Of a DNA stretch of 64,000 nt, positions 56,156 to 64,000 are shown piece by piece. The notes under the pieces were generated by a model, which did no database searches, was not told the DNA's origin, and saw nothing but the letters and a program-made list of their open reading frames with translations. This DNA is from Alteromonas naphthalenivorans (lineage in GTDB: Bacteria; Pseudomonadota; Gammaproteobacteria; Enterobacterales; Alteromonadaceae), in contig NC_015554.1 of assembly GCF_000213655.1 (NCBI RefSeq), positions 3,038,001 through 3,102,000 of the forward strand, in the 5' to 3' direction. The translations under genes and the position numbers were made by a program. The first letter of the stretch is position 1, and every line of letters starts with the position of its first letter.

Positions 56156-57336
56156 GTGAACTTACCTCTAATGACTTGGTCTGCTGCCGCGCGGGCGGCA
56201 GTATCCTGTTCAAGGATTTGTTGGATAGATGAAACGGTTACTGGTTCCATTTTGTTTAGGGTTTCTTCATTGACTACTGCAATATCCGTAAACCCTATTT
56301 TCCCCTCTAGAAAAGAGGCAACCGCTATTTCATTTGCAGCATTTAAACGGGTGGTAGCTGCCTGCCCTTCTCTACATGCATCAATGGCGAGTTTTAAATT
56401 AGGATAGCGCGTGAAACACGGCGTTTCGAAACTAAAATTAGCCATATCGGAAAAATCTAATGGCTTAACACCAGCATCAATGCGAGATGGGTAGGCAAGA
56501 CCATAAGCAATGGGGGTACGCATATCTGGGTTACCCAGCTGCGCTATAACCGAACCGTCTACATACTGCACCATCGAATGAATAAAACTTTGTGGGTGGA
56601 CCACCACTTGAATGTCGTCTGGTGAAGCACCAAATAACCAACAGGCCTCGATAAACTCAAGCCCCTTATTCATCATAGTGGCCGAATCTATCGTGATTTT
56701 ACGCCCCATAGACCAATTAGGGTGGCTGCTCGCTTCATCAATCGTAATAGCATTAAAGGAACTCAATTCACGCTCTCTGAAAGGTCCCCCTGAGCCTGTT
56801 AGCAAAATCTTGCTAATACCCGCCTTCTCCAATTCGCCATACTCATAACCTTGAGGGAGACATTGAAAGATAGCGTTATGCTCACTGTCTATAGGTAAAA
56901 TTTCAGCGCCGCTTTGTGTTGCAGCATCAATAAATAATGCACCAGACATCACTAGCGCTTCTTTATTTGCTAGTAATACCTTTTTGCCCGCTTTTACCGC
57001 CGCTAATGTAGGCAGCAAACCTGCCGCCCCCACTATGGCAGCCATCACGGTATCGATTTCGGCTGCACAAGACACGTCTTCTAATGCTTTAGCGCCACAG
57101 AGTATTTCGGCGGTGATATTGTATTCTGTCGCTAGCGTGCAAGCCTCTTTGTACCTAGCTTCATCAGCAACCACCACGAATCGAGGCGAGCACTTCTGCG
57201 CTTGCTGCATAAGTAATTCAAGCTGACCATTGCCAGTAATGGCAAAGGTGCGGTATTTTTCAGGATGACGATTAATAACATCGAGGGTATTACAACCAAT
57301 AGAGCCGGTTGCCCCTAAAACGGTAACGGTTTGCAT
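56149..57336 (-). CDS. dxr: 1-deoxy-D-xylulose 5-phosphate reductoisomerase
   Basis: Dxr (IspC) makes MEP in non-mevalonate isoprenoid synthesis. The NADPH site is VTVLGATGSIGCNTLDVI. Further motifs are LLANKEALVMSG, the metal-binding area LPIDSEHNAIFQCL, ILLTGSGGPFRE and NWSMGRKITIDSATMMNKGLE. I prefer the ATG at 57336 (MQTVTVLG), which overlaps the cdsA stop as TGATG, over the ATG at 57348; the choice is not certain. 395 residues. Confidence 0.96.
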   Translation of the reverse strand: MQTVTVLGATGSIGCNTLDVINRHPEKYRTFAITGNGQLELLMQQAQKCSPRFVVVADEARYKEACTLATEYNITAEILCGAKALEDVSCAAEIDTVMAAIVGAAGLLPTLAAVKAGKKVLLANKEALVMSGALFIDAATQSGAEILPIDSEHNAIFQCLPQGYEYGELEKAGISKILLTGSGGPFRERELSSFNAITIDEASSHPNWSMGRKITIDSATMMNKGLEFIEACWLFGASPDDIQVVVHPQSFIHSMVQYVDGSVIAQLGNPDMRTPIAYGLAYPSRIDAGVKPLDFSDMANFSFETPCFTRYPNLKLAIDACREGQAATTRLNAANEIAVASFLEGKIGFTDIAVVNEETLNKMEPVTVSSIQQILEQDTAARAAADQVIRGKFTC

Positions 57337-58199
57337 CACGCCATCCACGTTACATAGCAGAACGCAAAGACCGGAAATGCAGCAGTTAAGCTATCGATTC
57401 TGTCAAGCACTCCGCCGTGTCCAGGCAAGATTTTTCCACTATCTTTAATACCCGCACAGCGTTTTAGCATACTTTCGTTAAGGTCACCTAATGCTGAAAC
57501 CGCCACGGTAACGCCGCCGATAATGAGGTGCAACCAAATGCGGGAAGGCTCAACCTGATAGTGCAATGCAGCAAAAGCAATAATGGCAAATGAAGCTGCA
57601 ATGCCGCCTATAAGACCTTCTAAACTTTTACCTGGAGAAACATTAGGACGTAACTTGTGGCGACCAAATTTAACGCCTACGAAGAAAGCGCCAATATCAG
57701 CAGCCCATACAATACCCAACACGTAAAAGATGAGTGATGCGCCATAAAATGGGTCTACATCATGCAAACTAGTACGAAGGGCAATAACCGCCACCCAAGT
57801 TGGAATTAAGGTAAGTAAGCCGAACACGGTGCGTACAGTGCGGCTTTCACGCCAAAACTTAGTGTATTTAGGATAGGCTATAACCATGAATAGAGACACT
57901 ATCCACCACACTACCGCTACACCTAAAATACCGTGATATAAATCGTGAAGTTGACCTTGATACCAAATAACACTGGTATCAACAATTAAGGATAAGCTAA
58001 TGCAGATAGCGAATGCTGCTGCCATAAAGAGTATTTTTTTAGGACGCTCACATATGCCGGACATATTAGCCCATTCATAAGCCCCTATGGCAACCACACC
58101 GGAAATTGCAATTTCAAACCAGAAGATAGGCAGAAACAGTATGGAAAATAGCGCCAAAGGCGCGAGAATTAACGCTGTTATTATTCTTTGTTTTAGCAT
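57336..58199 (-). CDS. cdsA: Phosphatidate cytidylyltransferase
   Basis: CdsA makes CDP-diacylglycerol, the precursor of all phospholipids. The protein has about eight membrane helices and the C-terminal signature MLKRCAGIKDSGKILPGHGGVLDRIDS, with the conserved acidic residues. The motif WAADIGAFFVGVKFGRHKL precedes it. 287 residues. It sits between uppS and dxr. Confidence 0.97.
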   Translation of the reverse strand: MLKQRIITALILAPLALFSILFLPIFWFEIAISGVVAIGAYEWANMSGICERPKKILFMAAAFAICISLSLIVDTSVIWYQGQLHDLYHGILGVAVVWWIVSLFMVIAYPKYTKFWRESRTVRTVFGLLTLIPTWVAVIALRTSLHDVDPFYGASLIFYVLGIVWAADIGAFFVGVKFGRHKLRPNVSPGKSLEGLIGGIAASFAIIAFAALHYQVEPSRIWLHLIIGGVTVAVSALGDLNESMLKRCAGIKDSGKILPGHGGVLDRIDSLTAAFPVFAFCYVTWMA

Positions 58200-58253
58200 A
58201 ATTGGCTCTCGGCTCCTGTGCTCAGGCCTGCCCTGATGCCTGCCTGCATAGAG

Positions 58254-59036
58254 TTAGCTGCTGGCAGTATCAATTTGTTCACCGGTAAGACCGAATCGTC
58301 GTTGGCGAACATTAAAATCATCTACGGCTAATTGAAAAACATCTTCATTGAAGTCTGGCCATAGCACATCGGTAAAATACAATTCGGCGTACGCACATTG
58401 CCATAATAAAAAGTTGCTGATTCGGTGTTCACCACCGGTGCGTATGAGAAGATCGAGCTCTGGAAGGCTTGCCGTAGAGGTATGTTGATTAAAAACCGCC
58501 TCATCAATGTCTTGAAGGGACATTTCGCCTTGCTTAACTTTTTCAGCCACTTCTTTTGCAGCGTTAACAATGTCCCATCTGCCACCGTAATTAGCTGCGA
58601 TATTAAGGACAAGATCGTTATTGCCAGAAGTCATTTCTTCCGCTTTGCGGATCTTTCCAACCAACTTGCTATCAAAAGCACTTAAATCGCCTATTACTTT
58701 TAAGCGAACGCCATTTTTATGGAGTCGTTTGGCTTCACTGTTTAATACTAAATTGAACAGTTCCATCAATACACTGACTTCTTCTTCGGGACGCTTCCAG
58801 TTTTCACTTGAAAAAGCGAACAAGGTTAAAGACTCAATGCCAGTTTGACGAGCAAAGCGTACCACTGCTCGAACAGACTCAACACCTGCCTTGTGCCCGA
58901 AGGTACGAATTTTCCCTTTCTTTTGCGCCCAACGACCATTGCCATCCATAATGATAGCAACATGTTTAGGGCCAACAACGGATGCTGGCCCTACTGTATC
59001 AGTCGTTTTGGCTGCGTTTGACCGCTTCCCAATCAT
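58254..59036 (-). CDS. uppS: Undecaprenyl diphosphate synthase
   Basis: UppS builds the C55 lipid carrier for peptidoglycan and LPS. Motifs are IIMDGNGRWA with the catalytic Asp at 31, RTFGHKAG, SENWKRPEEEV and the C-terminal RTGGEHRISNFLLWQCAYAE. An N-terminal extension of about 20 residues precedes the conserved domain. 260 residues. It lies 8 nt downstream of frr. Confidence 0.97.
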   Translation of the reverse strand: MIGKRSNAAKTTDTVGPASVVGPKHVAIIMDGNGRWAQKKGKIRTFGHKAGVESVRAVVRFARQTGIESLTLFAFSSENWKRPEEEVSVLMELFNLVLNSEAKRLHKNGVRLKVIGDLSAFDSKLVGKIRKAEEMTSGNNDLVLNIAANYGGRWDIVNAAKEVAEKVKQGEMSLQDIDEAVFNQHTSTASLPELDLLIRTGGEHRISNFLLWQCAYAELYFTDVLWPDFNEDVFQLAVDDFNVRQRRFGLTGEQIDTASS

Positions 59037-59044
59037 AATACTTG

Positions 59045-59602
59045 TTACACTTCCATCAGTTCTTTTTCTTTAACAGCAAGCATGCCGTCAACTTTCTTAA
59101 TGAAGTCATTCGTTAAAGACTGAATATTTTCTTCCGCTGCGCGGCTTTCATCTTCGCTGATTTCTTTCTCTTTAAGTAATTCCTTTACGTCGCTGTTAGC
59201 GTCGCGGCGAATATTTCGAATTGAAACTCGACCGTTTTCTGCTTCATTACGCACTACGCGAATAAGGTCTTTACGACGCTCTTCGGTAAGCGGAGGAAGT
59301 GGAATTCGAATAGAACCACCAGCGCTCATTGGGTTTAATCCCAAATCTGCCTGCATAATTGCTTTTTCAACAGCTTGAATAGCACTTTTATCAAAAACCG
59401 TCAGTGCTAATGTACGGCTGTCTTCCGCAATGACGTTAGCGACTTGCTTTAGCGGTGTATCTGTACCGTAGTAAGGTACCATAATGCCATCTAATAAGCT
59501 TGGATGAGCACGGCCTGTACGAATTTTGCTAAACTGGCCTTTAAGTGCACTGATGCTTTTATCCATACGCTCTTGCGCATCTAATTCAATTTCATCAATC
59601 AC
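59045..59602 (-). CDS. frr: Ribosome recycling factor
   Basis: RRF splits post-termination ribosomes with EF-G. 185 residues, including [49 protein letters not shown] and the C-terminal helix [19 protein letters not shown]. It starts with GTG, with AGGA 8 nt upstream. It lies 22 nt after pyrH. Confidence 0.97.
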   Translation of the reverse strand: MIDEIELDAQERMDKSISALKGQFSKIRTGRAHPSLLDGIMVPYYGTDTPLKQVANVIAEDSRTLALTVFDKSAIQAVEKAIMQADLGLNPMSAGGSIRIPLPPLTEERRKDLIRVVRNEAENGRVSIRNIRRDANSDVKELLKEKEISEDESRAAEENIQSLTNDFIKKVDGMLAVKEKELMEV

Positions 59603-59624
59603 GTTATATTTCCTATTTTCTTAA

Positions 59625-60362
59625 TTAACTATTGTCAGCGTGACAAATTAGGGTGCCAACTTGCTCACCCATAACGACACGTTTCAAACAACCTGCTTCG
59701 TTCATGTTAAATACACGAATAGGAAGGCTGTGATCTCTAGCAAGTGTGAACGCTGACAGGTCCATCACTTTTAATTCTTTCTCAAGGACTTCTTGATAAG
59801 AAAGTTGATCGTACAAAGTAGCATCTGGATTCTTAACCGGATCATCGCTATAAACGCCATCAACTTTTGTGGCTTTTAGCACGGCATCGGCTTCAATTTC
59901 AATTCCGCGAAGACAGGCGGCTGAATCGGTCGTAAAGAAAGGATTGCCTGTGCCCGCAGAAAAGATAACCACGCGGCCAGATTTTAATAAGCTAATCGCT
60001 TCTGCCCAGTTGTAAGCATCGCACACGCCGTTCAAAGGAATAGCTGACATCATACGCGCATTAACAAAGGCACGATGCAGTGCATCACGCATGGCTAAGC
60101 CGTTCATTACGGTAGCAAGCATACCCATGTGGTCGCCTACAACGCGGTTCATGCCTGCTTTTGCAAGCCCTTCGCCGCGGAACAAGTTTCCGCCACCAAT
60201 AACCAAGCCTACTTGAACACCTAGTTCAACAAGTTCTTTGATTTCTTGGGCCATACGGTCAAGTACTTTAGGATCGATACCAAAGCCTTCTTCACCCATA
60301 AGGGCTTCGCCACTTAGCTTTAACAGAATGCGTCGATATGCTGATTTCGGTGTGATACTCAT
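59625..60362 (-). CDS. pyrH: UMP kinase
   Basis: PyrH phosphorylates UMP to UDP. Amino-acid-kinase motifs are [53 protein letters not shown] and [16 protein letters not shown]. 245 residues. A terminator after tsf lies about 170 nt upstream, so pyrH-frr-uppS and onward probably have their own promoter in 60363-60530. Confidence 0.98.
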   Translation of the reverse strand: MSITPKSAYRRILLKLSGEALMGEEGFGIDPKVLDRMAQEIKELVELGVQVGLVIGGGNLFRGEGLAKAGMNRVVGDHMGMLATVMNGLAMRDALHRAFVNARMMSAIPLNGVCDAYNWAEAISLLKSGRVVIFSAGTGNPFFTTDSAACLRGIEIEADAVLKATKVDGVYSDDPVKNPDATLYDQLSYQEVLEKELKVMDLSAFTLARDHSLPIRVFNMNEAGCLKRVVMGEQVGTLICHADNS

Positions 60363-60530
60363 TATTCGATATGTCCTCGTAAACCCATTTTGTCTTATGC
60401 TTTTCTATTATTTACACACTGCTTTTGCAGGTAAAAAGAATAGGACAAAATGCTTTCGTAAGCGTTTAAAGATTTTACCGTTTTGCACTCTACCTTACCT
60501 TAGCAAAACCGTAACCCGCGGGTAGTAGCT

Positions 60531-60556
60531 ATAAAAAAGCACCTCCGAAGAGGTGC
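60531..60556 (-). terminator. Terminator after tsf
   Basis: Minus-strand hairpin GCACCTC-TTCG-GAGGTGC with a UUCG tetraloop, followed by TTTTTTAT. It lies 48 nt downstream of the tsf stop. Confidence 0.9.
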
Positions 60557-60603
60557 CTTGTAGTTTATCTGACATTAACACAATGCAAAAGATAAACGCC
60601 CAA

Positions 60604-61476
60604 TTATTTCTTGGCCGCTTCCATTTGTGCTGCAACTTCTGCTGCAAAGTCTTCGGTTTTCTTCTCGATACCTTCACCAACTTCGAAACGTACGAAGTTA
60701 ACAACATCAGCAGAGTTGTTTTTAAGCAACTCAGCAACGCTGATTGAAGGATCTTTAACGAAAGGCTGACCAGTTAAGCTTACTTCACCAGTAAACTTCT
60801 TCATGCGGCCTGCAACCATCTTCTCTGCGATATCAGCTGGCTTACCAGACTGCATTGCAATACCGATTTGGATTTCTTTCTCTTTCTCAACAACTTCAGC
60901 TGGAACATTTTCAGGCTTAACGAACTGAGGGCTAGCCGCTGCAACGTGCATTGCAATGTCTTTAGCCAACTCTTCGCTGCCACCAGTAAGAATTGAGATT
61001 ACGCCGATACGACCGCCGTGCACGTATGCACCTAGTGTATCGCCTTCAACGTTAATAACGCGACGAGGAGAGATGTTTTCACCGATTTTCGCCACTAATG
61101 TGTCACGAACGTCGCTTACTTTAGCACCGTTAAGTTCAGACGCATTCAACGTGTCGATATCGTTGATGTTGTTCGCGGCTGCTATTTCTAGCAACTCGTT
61201 ACCAAACTTAAGGAAACCTTCGTCACGTGCTACGAAATCTGTTTCACAGTTAATTTCAAGCATAGTCGCGCGACCGTCTTGAACTTTAGTAAGGATTACA
61301 CCTTCAGCTGCGATACGGCCTGCTTTTTTAGCTGCTTTCGCTTGGCCTGATTTACGCATGTTTTCAATGGCTAGCTCAATGTCACCATCCGTTTCAACCA
61401 GGGCTTTCTTACAATCCAGCATACCTGCGCCTGTACGCTCGCGCAGTTCTTTAACTAGTGCTGCAGTCACTGCCAT
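60604..61476 (-). CDS. tsf: Translation elongation factor Ts
   Basis: EF-Ts is the nucleotide exchange factor for EF-Tu. The N-terminal UBA-like motif [19 protein letters not shown] and the core [11 protein letters not shown], followed by [10 protein letters not shown], are diagnostic. 290 residues. It follows rpsB with a 123-bp hairpin-rich spacer. Confidence 0.98.
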   Translation of the reverse strand: MAVTAALVKELRERTGAGMLDCKKALVETDGDIELAIENMRKSGQAKAAKKAGRIAAEGVILTKVQDGRATMLEINCETDFVARDEGFLKFGNELLEIAAANNINDIDTLNASELNGAKVSDVRDTLVAKIGENISPRRVINVEGDTLGAYVHGGRIGVISILTGGSEELAKDIAMHVAAASPQFVKPENVPAEVVEKEKEIQIGIAMQSGKPADIAEKMVAGRMKKFTGEVSLTGQPFVKDPSISVAELLKNNSADVVNFVRFEVGEGIEKKTEDFAAEVAAQMEAAKK

Positions 61477-61512
61477 TTTTCAATTCCTCAGCAATAAATA
61501 TAAATTCGGTTA

Positions 61513-61536
61513 GGTAAAAGGGGCGTTATCGCCCCT
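61513..61536 (-). terminator. Hairpin between rpsB and tsf, possible attenuator
   Basis: Minus strand AGGGGCG-ATAA-CGCCCCT followed by TTTTACC. Two more short inverted repeats (CAATACG/CGTATTG near 61539-61555 and CATATC/GATATG near 61564-61580) stand between it and rpsB. Partial termination would set the rpsB:tsf ratio, as described in E. coli. The T run is short, so read-through is likely. Confidence 0.55.
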
Positions 61537-61599
61537 CTCAATACGTTTCGTATTGTTGCACTATCATATGCTTTTGATATGACAGTAAAGCGAACAGAA

Positions 61600-62331
61600 T
61601 TACTCTGCTGCTTCTACGAAGTCGTCTTGCTCAGCTTGTGCTTCAAGGTTGCTTTCGCGACCAGAAATCACAGCGTTAGCAGCGGCATCCAAGTAAAGTT
61701 GAACTGCGCGGATTGCATCGTCGTTACCAGGAATGATGTAATCAACACCATCTGGGTTAGAGTTAGTATCCACAACACCAACAACTGGAATACCCAGGTT
61801 ACGTGCTTCTGTGATAGCAATGTGCTCGTGGTCTGCATCGACAACAAAGATAGCGTCTGGCAAGCCGCCCATATCTTTGATACCGCCAAGGCTGTTTTCA
61901 AGCTTTTCCATTTCACGCTGAAGCATTAGGGCTTCTTTTTTGGTCAGCTTTTCGAAAGTACCGTCTTGGCTTTTCTGCTCAAGTTCTTTCAAACGCTTGA
62001 TTGATTGACGAACTGTTTTCCAGTTAGTCAACATACCACCTAACCAACGCTTGTTAACGTAAAACTGGTCACATTTAACAGCTGCATCTTTTACCGCATC
62101 GCCAGCAGCGCGCTTAGTACCTACGAAAAGGATTTTCCCTTTCTTAGATGCTACGCTTGATAGGTAGTTAAGAGCGTTGTTGAAAAGTGGAACTGTTTTT
62201 TCAAGGTTGATGATATGAACTTTGTTACGTGCGCCAAAGATGTATGGTTTCATCTTAGGGTTCCAGTAACGAGTTTGGTGACCGAAATGCACACCGGCTT
62301 TCAGCATGTCACGCATTGAAACATTTGCCAT
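61600..62331 (-). CDS. rpsB: 30S ribosomal protein S2
   Basis: S2 of the small ribosomal subunit, 243 residues, with [37 protein letters not shown], the central coiled coil and [18 protein letters not shown], then [20 protein letters not shown]. It is first gene of the rpsB-tsf unit and divergent from map, the standard arrangement. Confidence 0.98.
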   Translation of the reverse strand: MANVSMRDMLKAGVHFGHQTRYWNPKMKPYIFGARNKVHIINLEKTVPLFNNALNYLSSVASKKGKILFVGTKRAAGDAVKDAAVKCDQFYVNKRWLGGMLTNWKTVRQSIKRLKELEQKSQDGTFEKLTKKEALMLQREMEKLENSLGGIKDMGGLPDAIFVVDADHEHIAITEARNLGIPVVGVVDTNSNPDGVDYIIPGNDDAIRAVQLYLDAAANAVISGRESNLEAQAEQDDFVEAAE

Positions 62332-62492
62332 TTTAATTTCCTCTCGGGGTTAGGCCTCCATATACCCATTGTATCGATCCCACCTAAGTAAATAAGTAGA
62401 ACACCCCGATACGCAGTGTTGGTATATGTGTGTTTTAATTAAATTTAATTTACCCTTTTGACCAAACGCTTTTAAGGGCATTCCGTCAGGGC
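62332..62492 (-). ncRNA. rpsB 5' leader RNA (t44-like, probable S2 autoregulatory element)
   Basis: The region between the predicted rpsB promoter and ATG corresponds in position to the t44/rpsB leader of gammaproteobacteria. Directly visible is a long-range pairing of ATCGGGGTG (62402-62410, minus) with ACCCCGAG (62343-62350) just before the ribosome site GAGAGGAAA. This encloses about 50 nt with TGGGATCGATACAATGGG and GGAGGCC. Pairing next to the ribosome site would allow S2 to repress its own translation. The family match is from memory of position and general form. Confidence 0.6.
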
Positions 62493-62498
62493 GCGCGC

Positions 62499-62527
62499 TT
62501 TATACCATATTACGCATACCCACTCAA
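62499..62527 (-). promoter_or_regulatory. Sigma-70 promoter of rpsB with GC-rich discriminator
   Basis: On the minus strand, TTGAGT (-35), a 17-nt spacer and TATAAA (-10) are followed directly by GCGCGCGCC. A GC-rich discriminator is typical of stringently controlled ribosomal promoters. Confidence 0.7.
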
Positions 62528-62693
62528 GTTTTACTGCCAGTTTTGCCATTACTTGCATTCTTTAAGACTGCCCCTATACACATTCAATCCTAATGGCTAA
62601 AATATACCTATATAGATATATTCTGTGCGTTAACCTCTGCCCTATTTTACAAGCGGTAGCGTAACGGCCTAAATAAACGAATAGAGAGACGCT

Positions 62694-63488
62694 GTGTCAG
62701 CAATTATTAAGACCTCTGAAGAAATCGAAAAAATGCGCGTGGCTGGAAAACTAGCAGCCGATGTACTCACTATGATTGGACCCTATGTAAAAAAGGGTGT
62801 AACGACAGATGAGTTAAATACAATTTGTCATGATTACATTGTTAATGAGCAGCAAGCTATTCCTGCGCCATTAAACTATGGTCACCCGCCTTTCCCTAAA
62901 TCAATTTGTACGTCTGTAAACCATTGCATCTGCCATGGCATCCCCTCGGACAAAAAATTGAAAGATGGTGACGTTATTAATATCGATGTCACTGTTATTA
63001 AAGATGGTTACCACGGTGATACTTCTAAGATGTTTACCGTTGGAAAGCCAACGATTATGGCAGAGCGTTTAAGCCGAGTTACACAAGAATGCTTATATAA
63101 AGCGATTAAAGAAGTAAAACCGGGTATGACATTGGGCGATATTGGTCATATCTGCCAAACCCACGCAGAAGCGCATAACTATTCAATCGTGCGCGAGTAC
63201 TGTGGTCATGGTATTGGCGCGAGTTTCCACGAAGAGCCACAAATCGTGCATTACGGTAAGCCTGGCACTGGCGATGTGCTTGAGGCGGGCATGTGCTTCA
63301 CCATTGAACCTATGGTGAATGCAGGTAAGCGTTACTCAAAAATTCTTCCTGACCAGTGGACGGTAGTAACCAAAGACAGAAGTTTAAGTGCACAATGGGA
63401 GCATACCTTACTGGTTACCGAAGACGGTGTGGAAGTATTAACATTGCGTGACGAAGAAGACCTTCCGCGAGTGATTTCACACAGTTAA
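62694..63488 (+). CDS. map: Methionine aminopeptidase type I
   Basis: Map removes the initiator Met from nascent proteins. The five metal ligands are visible: Asp98 and Asp109 (VINIDVTVIKDGYHGDTSKMF), His172 (YCGHGIGASFHE), Glu205 (CFTIEPMVN) and Glu236 (SAQWEHTLL). 264 residues equals the E. coli length. The start is GTG with GAGAG upstream. It is divergent from rpsB. Confidence 0.98.
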   Translation: MSAIIKTSEEIEKMRVAGKLAADVLTMIGPYVKKGVTTDELNTICHDYIVNEQQAIPAPLNYGHPPFPKSICTSVNHCICHGIPSDKKLKDGDVINIDVTVIKDGYHGDTSKMFTVGKPTIMAERLSRVTQECLYKAIKEVKPGMTLGDIGHICQTHAEAHNYSIVREYCGHGIGASFHEEPQIVHYGKPGTGDVLEAGMCFTIEPMVNAGKRYSKILPDQWTVVTKDRSLSAQWEHTLLVTEDGVEVLTLRDEEDLPRVISHS

Positions 63489-63559
63489 CGTTTTGCACAC
63501 TGACAAATAATGGTCAGTTTCGATAAGCACTCTTTATTTAGTGTTTGAATCGCCTATAT

Positions 63560-63604
63560 AAACATATAGCAGCTTAACTTTTTTGGTTGCTATATGTTTT
63601 TATA
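63560..63604 (+). terminator. Terminator after map
   Basis: AAACATATAGCA pairs perfectly with TGCTATATGTTT around a 16-nt loop and is followed by TTTA. It lies about 70 nt after the map stop. Confidence 0.65.
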
Positions 63605-63735
63605 CTTCTACTACGCCTTCATGCTTTTTTCCTTTCTTTCGTTGTTGGTTACGAATGTACATCACAGGTTTTTAGCAGGAACGACAGCACACTAGTTACC
63701 ACGCTATTCCTCTGAGCTATCGCATTGACTGTTAC

Positions 63736-63795
63736 TTTCAGTCCTATTGCTATCAGTCCTATTGCTATCAGCCCTATTGCTATCAGTCCTATTGC
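63736..63795 (+). repeat. Four tandem copies of a 15-bp unit
   Basis: The unit TATCAGTCCTATTGC occurs four times head to tail; copy 1 begins TTTCA and copy 3 reads CAGCCC, each one base different. It is non-coding as far as I can see and upstream of the presumed next gene. Confidence 0.9.
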
Positions 63796-63971
63796 CCGCC
63801 TTGAAAATAGCGCTGTCATATTTCATCTTATGCTTGCAGCATACCTATAACATTTTCGTATATTTATTCACAATATTGCCTTGGGTATGCAACTAATCGG
63901 CACTGCGATTTCGTTTCATTTCATGGTAAGGTTCAGTGTGTTCAAAAAGCTGTACGCATAGAAGGTGTAAT

Positions 63972-64000
63972 TTGACGCTGCAATCCCTAATAAAAAATAT
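63972..64000 (+). CDS. Possible start of the next gene, cut by the window edge (glnD by synteny only)
   Basis: TTG at 63972, 6 nt after AAGG, opens a frame reading TLQSLIKNI to the edge. In gammaproteobacteria map is normally followed by glnD. The visible ten codons are too few to identify the protein. Confidence 0.25.

Larger units (their letters stand above)
63489..63971. other. Gene-free stretch downstream of map
   Basis: About 480 bp with no convincing ORF. It contains the map terminator (63560-63604), a 15-bp tandem repeat (63736-63795) and AT-rich sequence likely to hold the promoter of the next gene. Confidence 0.6.

Overview
The window looks like chromosome from a marine gammaproteobacterium of the Alteromonas type. 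The evidence is the Vibrio/Alteromonas-style flagellar genes flgN, flgP and flgT, the gammaproteobacterial order purL/mltF/tadA, and the long block map/rpsB-tsf-pyrH-frr-uppS-cdsA-dxr-rseP-bamA-skp-fabZ-lpxA-lpxB-rnhB-dnaE-accA-tilS. The genus is inferred from gene order and protein resemblance only; no database search was possible.

Layout. Positions 1-2412 hold the end of a flagellar cluster: partial flgN, then divergent flgP and flgT, each with a plausible sigma-54 (-24/-12) promoter between them. Positions 2561-30497 are the main accessory block, a Lap-type (LapA/LapD/LapG) surface-adhesion locus. It has a broken lapG protease gene, an intact lapD c-di-GMP receptor, a leftward operon for the type I secretion machine (TolC-OmpA fusion, ABC transporter, membrane fusion protein) that ends in a LuxR-type regulator, and a divergent 19.1-kb gene for a 6369-residue repeat adhesin. 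A tRNA-Arg(CCT) follows, then a gene-free 480 bp, smrA, purL, mltF, tadA, a PspB-like small membrane protein, a KefB-type antiporter and a diguanylate cyclase. From 42730 to 62331 nearly everything is an essential leftward block for tRNA modification, fatty acid, DNA, lipid A, outer membrane, isoprenoid and translation functions. The divergent map gene and a probable glnD start close the window.

How the parts fit. In the Lap paradigm, LapG cuts the adhesin behind its N-terminal retention module unless LapD, loaded with c-di-GMP, sequesters LapG. Here the adhesin keeps a canonical TAAG cleavage site (residues 124-127) and LapD keeps a Trp at 125, but lapG has lost about 80 bp including its catalytic Cys and is frameshifted. 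The local release switch is therefore disabled unless a second protease exists elsewhere. A diguanylate cyclase with an intact GGDEF and I-site lies about 11 kb beyond the adhesin gene.

Other notable points are the adhesin's lack of recognisable RTX repeats and its acidic tail, very recent-looking repeat duplications inside it, an outer-membrane TolC-OmpA fusion, the absence of lpxD from its usual place between skp and fabZ, and two unrecognised short ORFs.
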